This document shows, in pieces, positions 45,421 to 55,069 of a DNA stretch of 64,000 bases. Positions within the stretch are counted from its first letter, which is position 1, and every line of letters begins with the position of its first letter. Under the pieces are notes generated by a model that saw nothing but the letters and a program-made list of their open reading frames with translations, was not told where the DNA came from and made no database searches. The translations under genes and the position numbers were made by a program. Origin of the DNA: Dryomyza anilis (Eukaryota; Arthropoda; Insecta; Diptera; Dryomyzidae); NCBI GenBank assembly GCA_951804985.1, contig OX638135.1, positions 66,293,389 through 66,357,388 of the forward strand. Direction: 5' to 3'.

Positions 45421-45699
45421 AGGCTGACACAATATTGAGCCATATATTCAAATTGTCAAAGCGACATATGCTGAAGGAAATTCAAAATTCCGTATCGACA
45501 ACTTTTCGTCCCATGCCTAGTAATGCATGTGTACCGATTTTAACTTGAATAAATTAAAGTTTACTGGTGATATTTTTGTCTTGTTTCCATGTTGACGATT
45601 TTTTTAAACTCTTACATATTTATTTATCTGCAGACTAAACTTTGAAGTGTAATGACATGAATAATGAATGCAATGCCCATGACAAATTATGCCCAATAC

Positions 45700-46130
45700 C
45701 CTTAATCTTCAGGCGAATTACTAGGATTGTCGAAAGTCTAGGGCATAGGTCTTGTTTCAAGACTGAGGCACAAGCATTGGTACAAGACTGTTACACAAGG
45801 CTTGGTACAATCCTGAATTACAGGCTTGTATCATAGTTATCAGAATTAAGTCGGGCACAAAAATTGGCAATGAGCTGGGGTACAATCCTGAATAACAGGC
45901 TTGTAACATAGTTATCATTCCAGCCTTGACACAGTCTTGGCACAGGTCTAAAACACAGTGTTGGCACTAGACTGAGAATTAAGTCTGGCACAAAATTTGT
46001 CAGCCAGCCTGGGTACAAGTCTGGGATAAAGTCTTGTAACATAGTTACCATTCCAGTCTTGACACAGTGGAGCTTGGATAACAGCGTTGGCACAGATCTC
46101 AGTACCATTGGCACAAACCTTTGTGTTCCC
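45700..46130 (+). repeat. Diverged satellite related to the 61-bp family
   Basis: Recurring words GGTACAATCCTGAAT, CAGGCTTGTA.CATAGTTAT, CATTCCAG.CTTGACACAG and AATTAAGTC.GGCACAAAA. They share CAAG, GGCACAA and CTTG wording with the 61-bp array but with longer, less regular spacing (about 130 bp between the best matches). Confidence 0.6.
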
Positions 46131-46262
46131 TGAAAAACGATAGTCGGAAAGATAACATTTCGTGTTTTGTTCTAGTTGCGCAAAAAAGGATTGTATACGA
46201 ATTATATGCCGTAGACAACCAAATGTTTGTAGTGAAAACTTCTTATTTCTACTAAATACTTA

Positions 46263-46570
46263 TATATAGTTTAGCGCTACAGTCCTGTATAGAACTTCGG
46301 CCGAGCTCTCTCACCATTTTGAACTGTGCGTGTTATATTTGTACTCAGAGTGGTGGGACCTACAGTTTTTTGCCGAATCCGAACGGCGGATGAGAGCTTT
46401 TTCATAGGCAATGGTTTTACTCTCGTAGGTTTGCCATTTACTGACGAGAGATAGCGCGGTATAGAAAAATGTTTCTATGAAAAGATGTTGTTAGCCCAGT
46501 CCAGGCTTGAACCGGGGACCTTTCGGCTCGCAGTCCAACGCACTAACCACTGAGCTACCGCGGCTACATA
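46263..46570 (-). mobile_element. tRNA-derived SINE, copy 1
   Basis: On the minus strand the head (46564 backwards) reads like a tRNA: A box GGTAGCTCAGTGG, B box GGTTCAAGCC (46504-46513), with GGTCCCCGGTTCAAG wording close to tRNA-Cys. A body of about 230 bp and an AT-rich 3' end follow. A perfect 9-bp target duplication AAATACTTA lies at 46254-46262 and 46571-46579, proving retroposition. Confidence 0.88.
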
Positions 46571-46614
46571 AAATACTTACAATTTTATATAATTTGCCAT
46601 AAATAATGACTGTT

Positions 46615-47275
46615 CCCTGCAAACACTTCAAATTATTAGTATATGTAATATATATAGCGTATTCACAGTTTCATGGTATTGGTACGACATTGTTCGAATA
46701 CGACATTACGGCAATTGAACTGTGAGCATCACTTTTCTGCTTGTTTAAATATGTTGTCAAGTAAATGCAGCTGATTCTTATAAAATAAGAATTTTTTGAA
46801 ATTAACATAAATATTCCTCGATTTAAAAAGAGAAGCAAATAAATTAACATTATATGTGCACTATTTGTCTTCAATAATTTCACGATTTTTTTTTTCATTT
46901 CACAAAATATGACTCCAAAAAACATGCCTCAGGGCTACTCTTACATACGAACACTTGTGGTATTTCACTTTTATAAGGGATGCAACAACAAATTGACGTG
47001 TCTGTGTTATTTTATCATGTATAAACTACATGGTACGAATACAATACTAAAATCCGATGAACTGTGAATACGCTAATAGTAATTTACTTGTCGTAAACAC
47101 TTTAATTGTTTACATTAAATACTTTGCAAATATTCAATTAATTATTCCTCCTAAACAGATTCGTTACTTCTGTTATCTACTGCAATTTATTTGTCTTAAA
47201 TGATAAATTTTTATTAGCGTTTGGAATAAACACTTGTCAATTACCTCAAATAATAATTATTTGAAGTGTTTGCTT
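46615..47275. mobile_element. Outer inverted-repeat element with CAAACACTTCAAAT ends
   Basis: GCAAACACTTCAAATTATTA (46618) pairs with its complement TAATTATTTGAAGTGTTTGC (ending 47271). The right side has further AAACACTT-like words (47095, 47125, 47230). The inner element 46655-47075 interrupts the left half. No coding. Confidence 0.55.
46655..47075. mobile_element. TA-flanked MITE nested in the outer element
   Basis: TAGCGTATTCACAGTT at 46655 is matched by AACTGTGAATACGCTA ending at 47075; the flanking TA fits a Tc1/mariner-type target duplication. About 420 bp, no coding frame. Confidence 0.7.
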
Positions 47276-47539
47276 GAATAACTTGTTTGCGAGGTAGTAT
47301 TTGCCCGAGTATTTCCGAAAGTAATTATTTAATTTTTAGTGTTGTGCCCAACCTCGCGCAATTTGCAACGTGTATCGCCAGAATTCACATTTGAAAAATG
47401 AACTGATTTGGTGTAATATTCATTGGAGATCATAGATTGTGTAGCTGTTAATTAGAAAAATCTAACTATTATTTGGTACAAAATATTGTATTTTTAAAAA
47501 TTTATAAATAAAACAATACTAGGATAAGTATAAACAATA

Positions 47540-47660
47540 CTAGGGTTACAACATCGCCAGGAAATATATCGATGTTTTTAATTATTGGTGTTTCATAAAT
47601 CAACATCGATTCCAAGAAACATCGGAAAACATCGATGTTTTACGATGTTTGTCTTTTTTT
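47540..47660 (+). repeat. Cluster of ACATCGATGTT palindromes
   Basis: ATATCGATGTTTTTA, CAACATCGATTCC, AACATCGG and AACATCGATGTTTTACGATGTTT occur within 120 bp, in both orientations. May be the subterminal region of a DNA transposon; no ends were found. Confidence 0.5.
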
Positions 47661-47902
47661 AATGAAATTACTAATAAAAATGATAATTTGCACATATACC
47701 AGGTTTACCAGGTTGGAAAGGAAAATTTAAAATTTTGTAAAAATTAAAAAAAATATATTATAAGAAAAATTTAAAAATTAAACAATTTTGAACGGTCATC
47801 AATACATCACATGACGATTAAACTTTTTCTTATTTTTTTTACACTCCGATATTTTTGTAAATATTTCATAATCATCTAAACAAAGATATACTTTTTTATT
47901 AT

Positions 47903-48445
47903 TGTTCGGCTGGCGAACGAAGTAATGGCAATTGGCGGATTGGGAAACACGATTGAAATGTGTAATTTCAATTTAAAGGGTCGAGTGGGTCGTGGCAAAT
48001 ACAATATAATAAATACAATGATTTTACCTTATTTTCCAGTATTGGCTTTAATATGGGTTGGTGTAAATGTTGTTATTCCGTGTTGTTTCTGTTGAAGTGT
48101 AGGATTTCTGTTTGTATTATAGGATTCCTCCTGTGGTTGTTGTTGTGAGTTTGTGTTGATTGTTGAATGTTTGTTTTTAAGTGTTTAATTTTTCTCGCGG
48201 GGACCGGTTTGTCGCGTTGACGGGTTTTTGTGTTGTTTAAACTTTTTACTTTAAATTTGTCTCGGAGACGGGTGGGTGTACGTGCGTTTTGTTAAAAGAA
48301 AACGTAACGAGTGAAGTTATGTGCGGCGAACGTTGACAGAGCCGACGGTCGATCGGTTCGCCGCAGCAATCGATAAGTAATCGATTGTGTGGATATGACG
48401 GACGGAGATATTCAAACATATCGAGTTTACGTTTGTACGTAAACA
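47903..48445 (-). repeat. 3' LTR of the BEL/Pao element (543 bp)
   Basis: Lacks a 31-bp stretch present in the other LTR at 56723-56753. On the minus strand AAGGCGGGCGGAA (48446-48458), purine-rich, precedes it as polypurine tract. Contains inverted words AATCGAT..ATCGATT and GTTTACG..CGTAAAC near its minus-strand start. Confidence 0.93.
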
Positions 48446-48560
48446 TTCCGCCCGCCTTGCAGTGTCTGCAATACTTCATTTTTTAAATTCATTTTTTTTA
48501 TATTATTAGGGTCTTAGGGTCTAGGGTAGTTTTTTAAGGACAGCTCCTTGGGTTGGGGGC

Positions 48561-49688
48561 TCAGAGACTACATGGACCAGAGAGTGTCCAGCCGAACGCA
48601 GTACTCTGAGCCACTGCGTATCCACTTTCGCAGTTAAAAACTCCCGAATTCAATATTTGCGGATAAACATCCGCACCCAACTCTAGCATCACTGGGTCGG
48701 AAGCCGTAACTTTTGGGTCGGCGAGCATCATGTGAGTGAATCGGCTCAAGATGGCTTCATCAACTTCACGCTCGTACGGCTTCCTAGGCAACTCGGTTGA
48801 CACTAGTGCGTTAATGTCGCATGTAAATGGGTCGTCAAACCGAGAACCCACTACCACCTTACAAATTTTTAAATTATCGAGGCGACTCGTACTCAGCTTC
48901 AGCTGATTGACGAGCTGCTGAGCAATGATGGTGACATTTCTTGTCGGGTTCACCAACGCTCGTACTAGATGGCCATTTTGGCCATGGTACACTTTGATAG
49001 TGGCAGTGGGTATAAGGGTCTGCCTTAAAAACATGCTTGGGTTAGCAAAAGGTGTGTGGTTTGTGGAATTGCCTGGATTCTCAGCGGGTCGCTTGTTGCT
49101 CGCATTGCTTGCGTTCGCAACGGGTCGTTTAAGTCCTGTACTGCTTGGGTTCCGGTCGCCTTGATTGAGTCGCGAATGTCCATGCAAGCTTGTGTGGTGC
49201 CTTTCTTGGCATATCGCACACCTTTCCTTGCTGGTGCAGCTATCAATAAGATGCGACCGGGCCAAACAGTTAATGCAGTAATGATACTGCATCACCACCT
49301 CATACTTCTCCACCAGGTTCTTCTCCCTGAACCTGAAGCAGGTGGACAGGCGATGATCTTGGCGGCAAATTCCACATGCCACATGTTGGGTCGAGGGTCG
49401 AGTGTGTCGTCCAGTTGAATCGGAACGACGACTAGAGTGGGCGGAGTAAAGTCGGGAAGACTTTTTGTTGCGCCAGCTGGTGTTGTTGTTGCGGTTGCCC
49501 TCGGTGCGACTGCCACTGCTCGTGCTGGCATTGTTGTCGTTGGTGTTGTTGCACCGCTTGTTGTTGGGGCGCTTGCTGTTGGCGCGCTTTTTGTTGGCAC
49601 CGCTGTGGTTGGGACCGCTGCTGACGCGCTTGTTGTTTGGGGCCATGGCTACTGAAAAATAAGGGTGGGTCAAATTGTATATTGCCAT
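48561..49688 (-). CDS. BEL/Pao third ORF: Gag zinc fingers plus inactive protease domain (375 codons)
   Basis: Starts at the ATG at 49688-49686 (GTCGCCATGG, a strong context; a second in-frame ATG is at residue 15). Residues about 15-100 are N-, K- and S-rich and basic. Residues about 107-170 repeat the zinc-finger cluster of Gag in the same order: CGICRQDHRLSTC, CINCLARSHLIDSC and CAICQERHH. Residues about 225-375 follow the Gag-protease C-terminal region: LVRALVNPTRNVTIIAQQL replaces the ALIDSGSEATFITEQL active site, so the catalytic Asp is gone, and DVYPQILNSG and FGWTLSGP mirror DLYPQIIRNG and FGWILSGP. It lies where env genes lie. No signal peptide or membrane helix. Likely an RNA- or Gag-binding accessory protein; this is inference. 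Confidence 0.85.
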   Translation of the reverse strand: MAIYNLTHPYFSVAMAPNNKRVSSGPNHSGANKKRANSKRPNNKRCNNTNDNNASTSSGSRTEGNRNNNTSWRNKKSSRLYSAHSSRRSDSTGRHTRPSTQHVACGICRQDHRLSTCFRFREKNLVEKYEVVMQYHYCINCLARSHLIDSCTSKERCAICQERHHTSLHGHSRLNQGDRNPSSTGLKRPVANASNASNKRPAENPGNSTNHTPFANPSMFLRQTLIPTATIKVYHGQNGHLVRALVNPTRNVTIIAQQLVNQLKLSTSRLDNLKICKVVVGSRFDDPFTCDINALVSTELPRKPYEREVDEAILSRFTHMMLADPKVTASDPVMLELGADVYPQILNSGVFNCESGYAVAQSTAFGWTLSGPCSL

Positions 49689-49712
49689 GGCGACCTAAAT
49701 GGGTATTTATTG
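49689..49712 (-). promoter_or_regulatory. Candidate splice acceptor for the third ORF
   Basis: On the minus strand AATAAATACCCATTTAG ends at 49695, between the Pol stop and the ATG six bases downstream. A spliced subgenomic mRNA, as for env genes of other LTR elements, would explain translation. The donor is not identified. Confidence 0.45.
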
Positions 49713-52667
49713 GGTGGGTAGGACTACTACTTTTGTAATGGGTCTAGTAGTAGTCCCTTTGGCCGTTCGAATATCGACGACTCTGGTTCTTGAGTCTGAA
49801 CCTAGATACGTTTTTTCTACTCGCCCTAGGGTCCACTCGTTTGGGGGTAAATTCTCGTGTCGAATAACAACGAGATCATTTACTTCAACGCATTTCTGCG
49901 GGTTTTTCCATTTATAGCGTTTATGTAATTCTTTAAGATATTCATCTTTCCATCTGTTACAGAAATGGTGATTTAATATCTTCAGCTTCTGCCAACGATT
50001 TACAACATTTAGGGTCGAGTTGCTTAAATCGGGTTCAGCTGGGGTCAATAACGGAGTACCAATTAGAAAGTGTCCTGGGGTCAATGGCGAAAAATTGAAA
50101 GGATTTTCGCTTGAAGGGCTTAGCAAAGTCGAAATCTCTTCGAACGTAAATCTTTGACTTGCAGATATCTTTTTTAAATGTGTCTTGAAACTTTTGACGC
50201 CGGCTTCCCAGAGTCCACCCATGTGTGGAGCTCCGGGTGGATGAAAATGCCAGGTTAGTTCTTGATGACTGTGGGTCGCTACTACTTGGGTCTGCAGTGT
50301 CTTTATAAAATCTTGCCGATCTTTCTTCAGCATTTGTGCTGCTCCGACAAAATTAGTTCCGTTGTCGGAGTAAATGGCGGCAGGACATCCGCGCCTCGAA
50401 AAAAATCGGGAAAAAGCCGCTAAAAAGGCTTGGGTCGTAAGATCACTGGCTGGTTCAAGATGAACCGCTTTTGTTGCAAAGCAAACAAACACGCACACAT
50501 AGCCTTTTGTAATCAAACAGGCTCGCCCGGTGTAATTTTTGATTTCAACGGGTCCTGCGAAATCTACACCTGTGTTTGTGAATGGGCGCGTGAGTGTGGT
50601 GCGCTCTGGAGGCAATGCAGCCATTATTTGTGTTTGTTGTTTTTTTTTGTGCAACACACAAATTTTGCAATTATTGATCGTAGTTTTGATCAGGGTCTTG
50701 AGCTTAATAATCCAAAATTCAGCTCGTAGTAGCCTCAAAACTAATTGGTTACCACCGTGTAGGGTCACAATGTGGGTCATATGGGTCAAGAGTTTAGCAA
50801 GTCTGCAATGATACGCTAAAATTATTGGGTGGCGTTCATTATATGTAAGGGTGGGTGACTTTGCTAATCTACCATGTGCTCTTAATAGACCTTTACTGTC
50901 TATAAATGGGTTTAGGGTTAGTAGTGAACTTTTGCACGAAATGTGGGTTTTATTCGTCAAAGCGATATATTCATCAGAAAAACACATTTTCTGACTCACT
51001 ACTATGAGTCTTTCTTTGACTATCTTAATTTCCTCGGGTACTATTTCAATAGTTGAGTGGGTCATTTGAGTACGACGCGATGGTAAAGAATTTCTCACGA
51101 ATCTTAGAACGTACGCTAAGACTCTTAATGCTTTCGGAAGTGTGGAAAATCGTTCCAACACATCCTCTTGGGTCGTGATCGCAAATGTCTTAATTGGTTT
51201 AAGATCAAGGGTCGTGTCGATCGGGTCAGTGGACATTGGCCATTCATCTCTTATGCACCTTAGCCAACTTGGACCGTTCCACCAGAGTTCATGTTCTGCC
51301 AGTTCTAGCGCAGAACAACCGCGGCTTGCTACGTCCGCCGGGTTTTCGTGTGAATCGACATGTTGCCAATTTTCAACACCAACGCTTTCTGTAATGGTCG
51401 AAATACGGTTGGCTACAAAAGTGGTCCAAGTGCAGGGCGGTTTATTGAGCCAGGCTAAGACAATAGTCGAGTCTGTCCAAAAGTACGTATTGTACTGGGT
51501 CATGCCTATTTTAGGAAGAATGGCATCAACTATATTTGCGAGCAAAACAGCACCGCATAGTTCGAGTCGTGGCAGTGAAACGGTTTTGACGGGTGCTACA
51601 CGCGTCTTCGCTGCCAGAAGGGTCGTGACGACAGCGCCGTTGGCATCTTGTATGCGAGCATAGAGAACTGCAGCATATGCCTTTTCTGAGGCGTCGCAAA
51701 ATCCGTGAAATTGAACGGAAACGTCGGGTGCGAAATGAGTCCATCTGGGAATCTCAATTCTGTTTATCGATGGATAACCATCGATAAACCATTGCCATCT
51801 ACTTTGGGTCAACGGGTTAAGAATATCGTCCCACTCAGTTTTGTCGAGCCATACCTGTTGCATAATTATTTTGGCGGCCACTATAATTGGCGCTAACCAA
51901 CCAGCAGGGTCAAACAGCTTCGCAATAGAAGACAAAACTTCGCGTTTTGTGTATGCATCTTTTAGTTCGATGAGTGGGACTTGAAAAAAGAAAATATCTT
52001 TTTTAGCATTCCATCGAATGCCTAGGGTCTTTGCATTACCTTGACATTGCTCAGATAAATTGAGTAAATCTGTTAGCAAGTGTTCTTGTGGCAGATTTTC
52101 CAATATTTCGGGTGCGTTCGCAATCCACTTGCGCAACGAAAATCCTGCTGATTTTAGAGCAGCGATTAGCTCATCTCGAGCATTAATAGCACTTTCAATC
52201 TCATGAGTGCCTGCCAGAACATCATCTACGTACATGCAGTTTCGTAGAATATACGAAGCCTGTGGGTGGGTCTCATGTACGTCTTGCGCTAATTGATGTA
52301 GGGTCCGAATGGCAAGGTAAGGGGCACAGTTAACACCAAATGTAACTGTTTGCAACTCATAATCCTGAATGGGTTCTTCTAAGGATTTCCTAAACAAAAT
52401 TCTTTGATAGGGTGAGTGTGCAGGGTCGACGCAAATTTGACGATACATTTTTTCAATGTCAGCATTAAAGACAAATTTGAAAAGACGCCATTTAATAATT
52501 TGCAAAACTAAATCTTGTTGTAGAACGGGTCCAGTATGCAACACATCATTTAGGCTCTTGCCGTTGGCAGTATTGCTGGATGCATTAAATACAACACGCA
52601 GCTTTGTTGTGACACGATCGGGTTTTATGACTGCATGATTGGTAAATAGTAGTGGGTGGGTGTGCAA
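49707..52667 (-). CDS. BEL/Pao Pol: reverse transcriptase, RNase H, integrase
   Basis: Open for about 986 codons in the -1 frame relative to Gag, with no ATG at its start, so it depends on the lost fusion or on frameshifting. RT: TTKLRVVFNASS, MYVDDVLAG catalytic box (about residue 145). RNase H region with FCDASEKAYAAVLY and FWTDSTIVLAWL. Integrase: zinc-binding H-H-C-C, then VDFAGP, YSDNGTNF and GGLWEAGVKSFK, so D-D-E is intact. About 12 residues normally present after EISTLL seem to be missing in frame. Stop at 49707-49709, 19 bases before the ATG of the next ORF. Confidence 0.92.
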   Translation of the reverse strand: MHTHPLLFTNHAVIKPDRVTTKLRVVFNASSNTANGKSLNDVLHTGPVLQQDLVLQIIKWRLFKFVFNADIEKMYRQICVDPAHSPYQRILFRKSLEEPIQDYELQTVTFGVNCAPYLAIRTLHQLAQDVHETHPQASYILRNCMYVDDVLAGTHEIESAINARDELIAALKSAGFSLRKWIANAPEILENLPQEHLLTDLLNLSEQCQGNAKTLGIRWNAKKDIFFFQVPLIELKDAYTKREVLSSIAKLFDPAGWLAPIIVAAKIIMQQVWLDKTEWDDILNPLTQSRWQWFIDGYPSINRIEIPRWTHFAPDVSVQFHGFCDASEKAYAAVLYARIQDANGAVVTTLLAAKTRVAPVKTVSLPRLELCGAVLLANIVDAILPKIGMTQYNTYFWTDSTIVLAWLNKPPCTWTTFVANRISTITESVGVENWQHVDSHENPADVASRGCSALELAEHELWWNGPSWLRCIRDEWPMSTDPIDTTLDLKPIKTFAITTQEDVLERFSTLPKALRVLAYVLRFVRNSLPSRRTQMTHSTIEIVPEEIKIVKERLIVVSQKMCFSDEYIALTNKTHISCKSSLLTLNPFIDSKGLLRAHGRLAKSPTLTYNERHPIILAYHCRLAKLLTHMTHIVTLHGGNQLVLRLLRAEFWIIKLKTLIKTTINNCKICVLHKKKQQTQIMAALPPERTTLTRPFTNTGVDFAGPVEIKNYTGRACLITKGYVCVFVCFATKAVHLEPASDLTTQAFLAAFSRFFSRRGCPAAIYSDNGTNFVGAAQMLKKDRQDFIKTLQTQVVATHSHQELTWHFHPPGAPHMGGLWEAGVKSFKTHLKKISASQRFTFEEISTLLSPSSENPFNFSPLTPGHFLIGTPLLTPAEPDLSNSTLNVVNRWQKLKILNHHFCNRWKDEYLKELHKRYKWKNPQKCVEVNDLVVIRHENLPPNEWTLGRVEKTYLGSDSRTRVVDIRTAKGTTTRPITKVVVLPTQ

Positions 52668-54985
52668 GATTTAGCTGGCGAATGAGTCACTTTTCTCATA
52701 TGACCAAGTTGCAAATATTCGCAAATCGCTTGGTCATATTCTGCTTTAACAGCGGGTCTTTTGAGTAAGGACTTTTCATTTCTCAAATATTGCGCCATTG
52801 CAATATGTCTTGATAGTCCAAGATCAATGCAATTTGGGTCTTTAAATGGCAGGGTCACTACATAACGGCCTGAGGGTTCTCGGCGTAATGTCTGTATGAA
52901 ATTGTTTTCACAATTCATATCTGCATTTGAGAGGGTCGTGGATTTTGGTACTTCTTCAATTTCCCAGAAACGAGTCAATAAAGTATCGAGGGTCACTTTA
53001 TTAAAATATGTAACAATATTGTTGGGTCTTGACTCAGGAATTGGCCCAGAAAGTATCCAGCCGAACTCAGTTTCTTGCGCCAACAAAGATTCTACAATGT
53101 TGTGCTGAACACCGTTACGTATAATTTGTGGGTATAGATCACATCCTATGATCATATCCACGGGTCGGGTTTTATAAAACTGGCTATCAGCCAACTGTAT
53201 ACCATTTAAATTTCCATAGAGGGTCGGGTCGATTTGATATGATGGCAAGTCACTTGTGAGGGTCTTAAGTACAAGTGCTTGCGTTTTGACTCTGAAATTC
53301 GGGTAAATTGTTGAACGCAATGTCAATGGACACGATTTGGACGGGGTGGCTGCAACTGTTTGGTTGAGTCCTGTTACCTGAGCGCCTATGGCGTTAGTTG
53401 GAAGTCCTATCCGCTTCCTCAACTGCTCCGTGATAAAAGTCGCTTCTGATCCAGAGTCGATTAGAGCGCGCGCCAGGAACATTTTGCCTTCGTGTTCAAT
53501 GTTGAGCATTGCTGTTCCCAGAAGAATGCTCTTCATCGCAAAACGTGTCTCTTCGATGTCTTGGGTGGGTCTTGAGTCAGTGGACTGTATAAGGGTCGTG
53601 AAAGCTTGCCGCTGTGAAGTTGACGGCTGATCAGATTTAGATGCAGCTGAACTTGTGCTTGGGCGGTCTTTTGGGTCTGCTTTCGGGTCTAGCGATGCTA
53701 AATGTAAAAGCGAATGATGCTTTTTGCTACAAAAGCGACATTTATATCCGCTCTTACAGTCCCTGATGCTGTGAGATACTGCTAAACAATTAAAACAGCA
53801 CTCAAATCTTTTCACAGCATCGTGTCTATCCTCTACTTTCATGGATATGAATCTGGGGCACTCACGAAGAGTGTGCTTACCATTGCAAATTCTGCAAATG
53901 GCACCATCAACTTCCCATTTTGATGGCTTGGCATGGATGGGTCTTGGCTCAACAAATCTGGGTCTTGTCGTTTTTGTTGCAAATGGATTTTCATATACAT
54001 TTGTGTGAAATGCGTTCACACGTTTGTCTCCCCAAGTTTTGGGTCCAGCATTACTGGAAACCGTTTGTTGACTAGTCTTCGTAGTCGAAGACTTAATGTC
54101 GCCAACAGATTCAAGGGTCTTGTATGTTTGGGTCAAAAACTTGTCCAAAATTCTCCATTCAGGAATTTCTGAACTATCTGCTAGAGATCTTTCAAATATC
54201 TCTAGCGTGTTTTTGGGGAGACGGGTCGAACAGAGATAAACTAGAATTGGACTCCAGTTATCTGTGTCTATATCCAACATTTGCAGGGTCGTCACACAGT
54301 TGTTGATTGTCCGTTGTAGCTTTTTAATAGAGCTACCGGACTCAGACGAAACTGGTGGCAAATTCAATAGGGTCTTGAGTTGAGCATTTACTTGCATTCT
54401 TTTATTCTCGTATTGTTCAACGAGATTACTCCATGCCAGTATAAAACCATCATTGGTAAGAGGAGCATTCTTAACAATGTCTCTTGCTTCGCCTCGGGTC
54501 TTTTGATTAAGATGGAAAAGTTTTTCCACATTGCTTAATCTGGCGTTGTTGATGTAGAGAGCAGAAAACATATCTCTAAAAGTGGGCCAGGTGACGTAGT
54601 CACCATCAAAATTATCCGTGTCACACGGGGGTAAATGAATAGAGGGTGCAAATTGAATTGGGGTCGTTTCTTCTCTTGCCTTAGGAGTTTCAATCGGTTG
54701 TTTCAGGGTCTCCATTATTTCTGAAAGGGAAGAAATACAGCGTATATATGCGTTGTATCCTTTCGTATATTTATCTTTCAGCTTCTTTCGGTCCACATCG
54801 GAACTGTCGGGTTCACTTCGTATAGTATTATACGAAGTTTGGAAATTATCCCACAGAAAAGTAAGCTGCTTCCGATGAAATTCTAAGGCATGAGGTACTA
54901 AGTCTTGGGTAGGGGTCTCGCAAATAGTTTGCTCAAATTCAATAATGTCGTTTCCGAATTGAATAAATGCTGTCAGAGCCGCCAT
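52625..54985 (-). CDS. BEL/Pao Gag-protease (786 codons)
   Basis: Starts at an ATG at 54985. N-terminal helical region, then a Pao-type Gag domain (DUF1759-like) with FDGDYVTWPTFRDMF at about residues 125-140 and a long helical capsid part. Zinc-finger cluster at residues about 360-430: CRICNGKHTLREC, CFNCLAVSHSIRDC and CRFCSKKHH. The DUF1758-like aspartic protease has an intact ALIDSGSEATFI active site (about residue 510) and ILSGPIPES near its end. The C-terminal 100 residues already belong to the RT linker. It ends at a stop caused by a one-base frame change at about 52638-52642; in related elements Gag, protease and Pol are one polyprotein. Confidence 0.92.
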   Translation of the reverse strand: MAALTAFIQFGNDIIEFEQTICETPTQDLVPHALEFHRKQLTFLWDNFQTSYNTIRSEPDSSDVDRKKLKDKYTKGYNAYIRCISSLSEIMETLKQPIETPKAREETTPIQFAPSIHLPPCDTDNFDGDYVTWPTFRDMFSALYINNARLSNVEKLFHLNQKTRGEARDIVKNAPLTNDGFILAWSNLVEQYENKRMQVNAQLKTLLNLPPVSSESGSSIKKLQRTINNCVTTLQMLDIDTDNWSPILVYLCSTRLPKNTLEIFERSLADSSEIPEWRILDKFLTQTYKTLESVGDIKSSTTKTSQQTVSSNAGPKTWGDKRVNAFHTNVYENPFATKTTRPRFVEPRPIHAKPSKWEVDGAICRICNGKHTLRECPRFISMKVEDRHDAVKRFECCFNCLAVSHSIRDCKSGYKCRFCSKKHHSLLHLASLDPKADPKDRPSTSSAASKSDQPSTSQRQAFTTLIQSTDSRPTQDIEETRFAMKSILLGTAMLNIEHEGKMFLARALIDSGSEATFITEQLRKRIGLPTNAIGAQVTGLNQTVAATPSKSCPLTLRSTIYPNFRVKTQALVLKTLTSDLPSYQIDPTLYGNLNGIQLADSQFYKTRPVDMIIGCDLYPQIIRNGVQHNIVESLLAQETEFGWILSGPIPESRPNNIVTYFNKVTLDTLLTRFWEIEEVPKSTTLSNADMNCENNFIQTLRREPSGRYVVTLPFKDPNCIDLGLSRHIAMAQYLRNEKSLLKRPAVKAEYDQAICEYLQLGHMRKVTHSPAKSCTPTHYYLPIMQS

Positions 54986-55069
54986 CTTTTTTATTATTGG
55001 GGTTGTGTTTAATTAATATTCAATTTAAATAACTTCACAAATTCTGAAAAAATTCAATAATAAAATGTT

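Noticed and set aside
44815..46130. CRISPR array
   Set aside because: Repeats are contiguous 61-bp monomers without unique spacers, in a eukaryotic genome.
46498..46565. Functional tRNA gene on the minus strand
   Set aside because: Has A and B boxes, but the anticodon arm pairs poorly and the same head-plus-body occurs again at 59.1 kb; it is a SINE head.
48561..49688. env gene in the BEL/Pao element
   Set aside because: No signal peptide, membrane helix or glycoprotein features; the frame matches Gag zinc fingers and protease region instead.
51142..51663. 173-codon plus-strand frame
   Set aside because: Antisense shadow of BEL/Pao pol.
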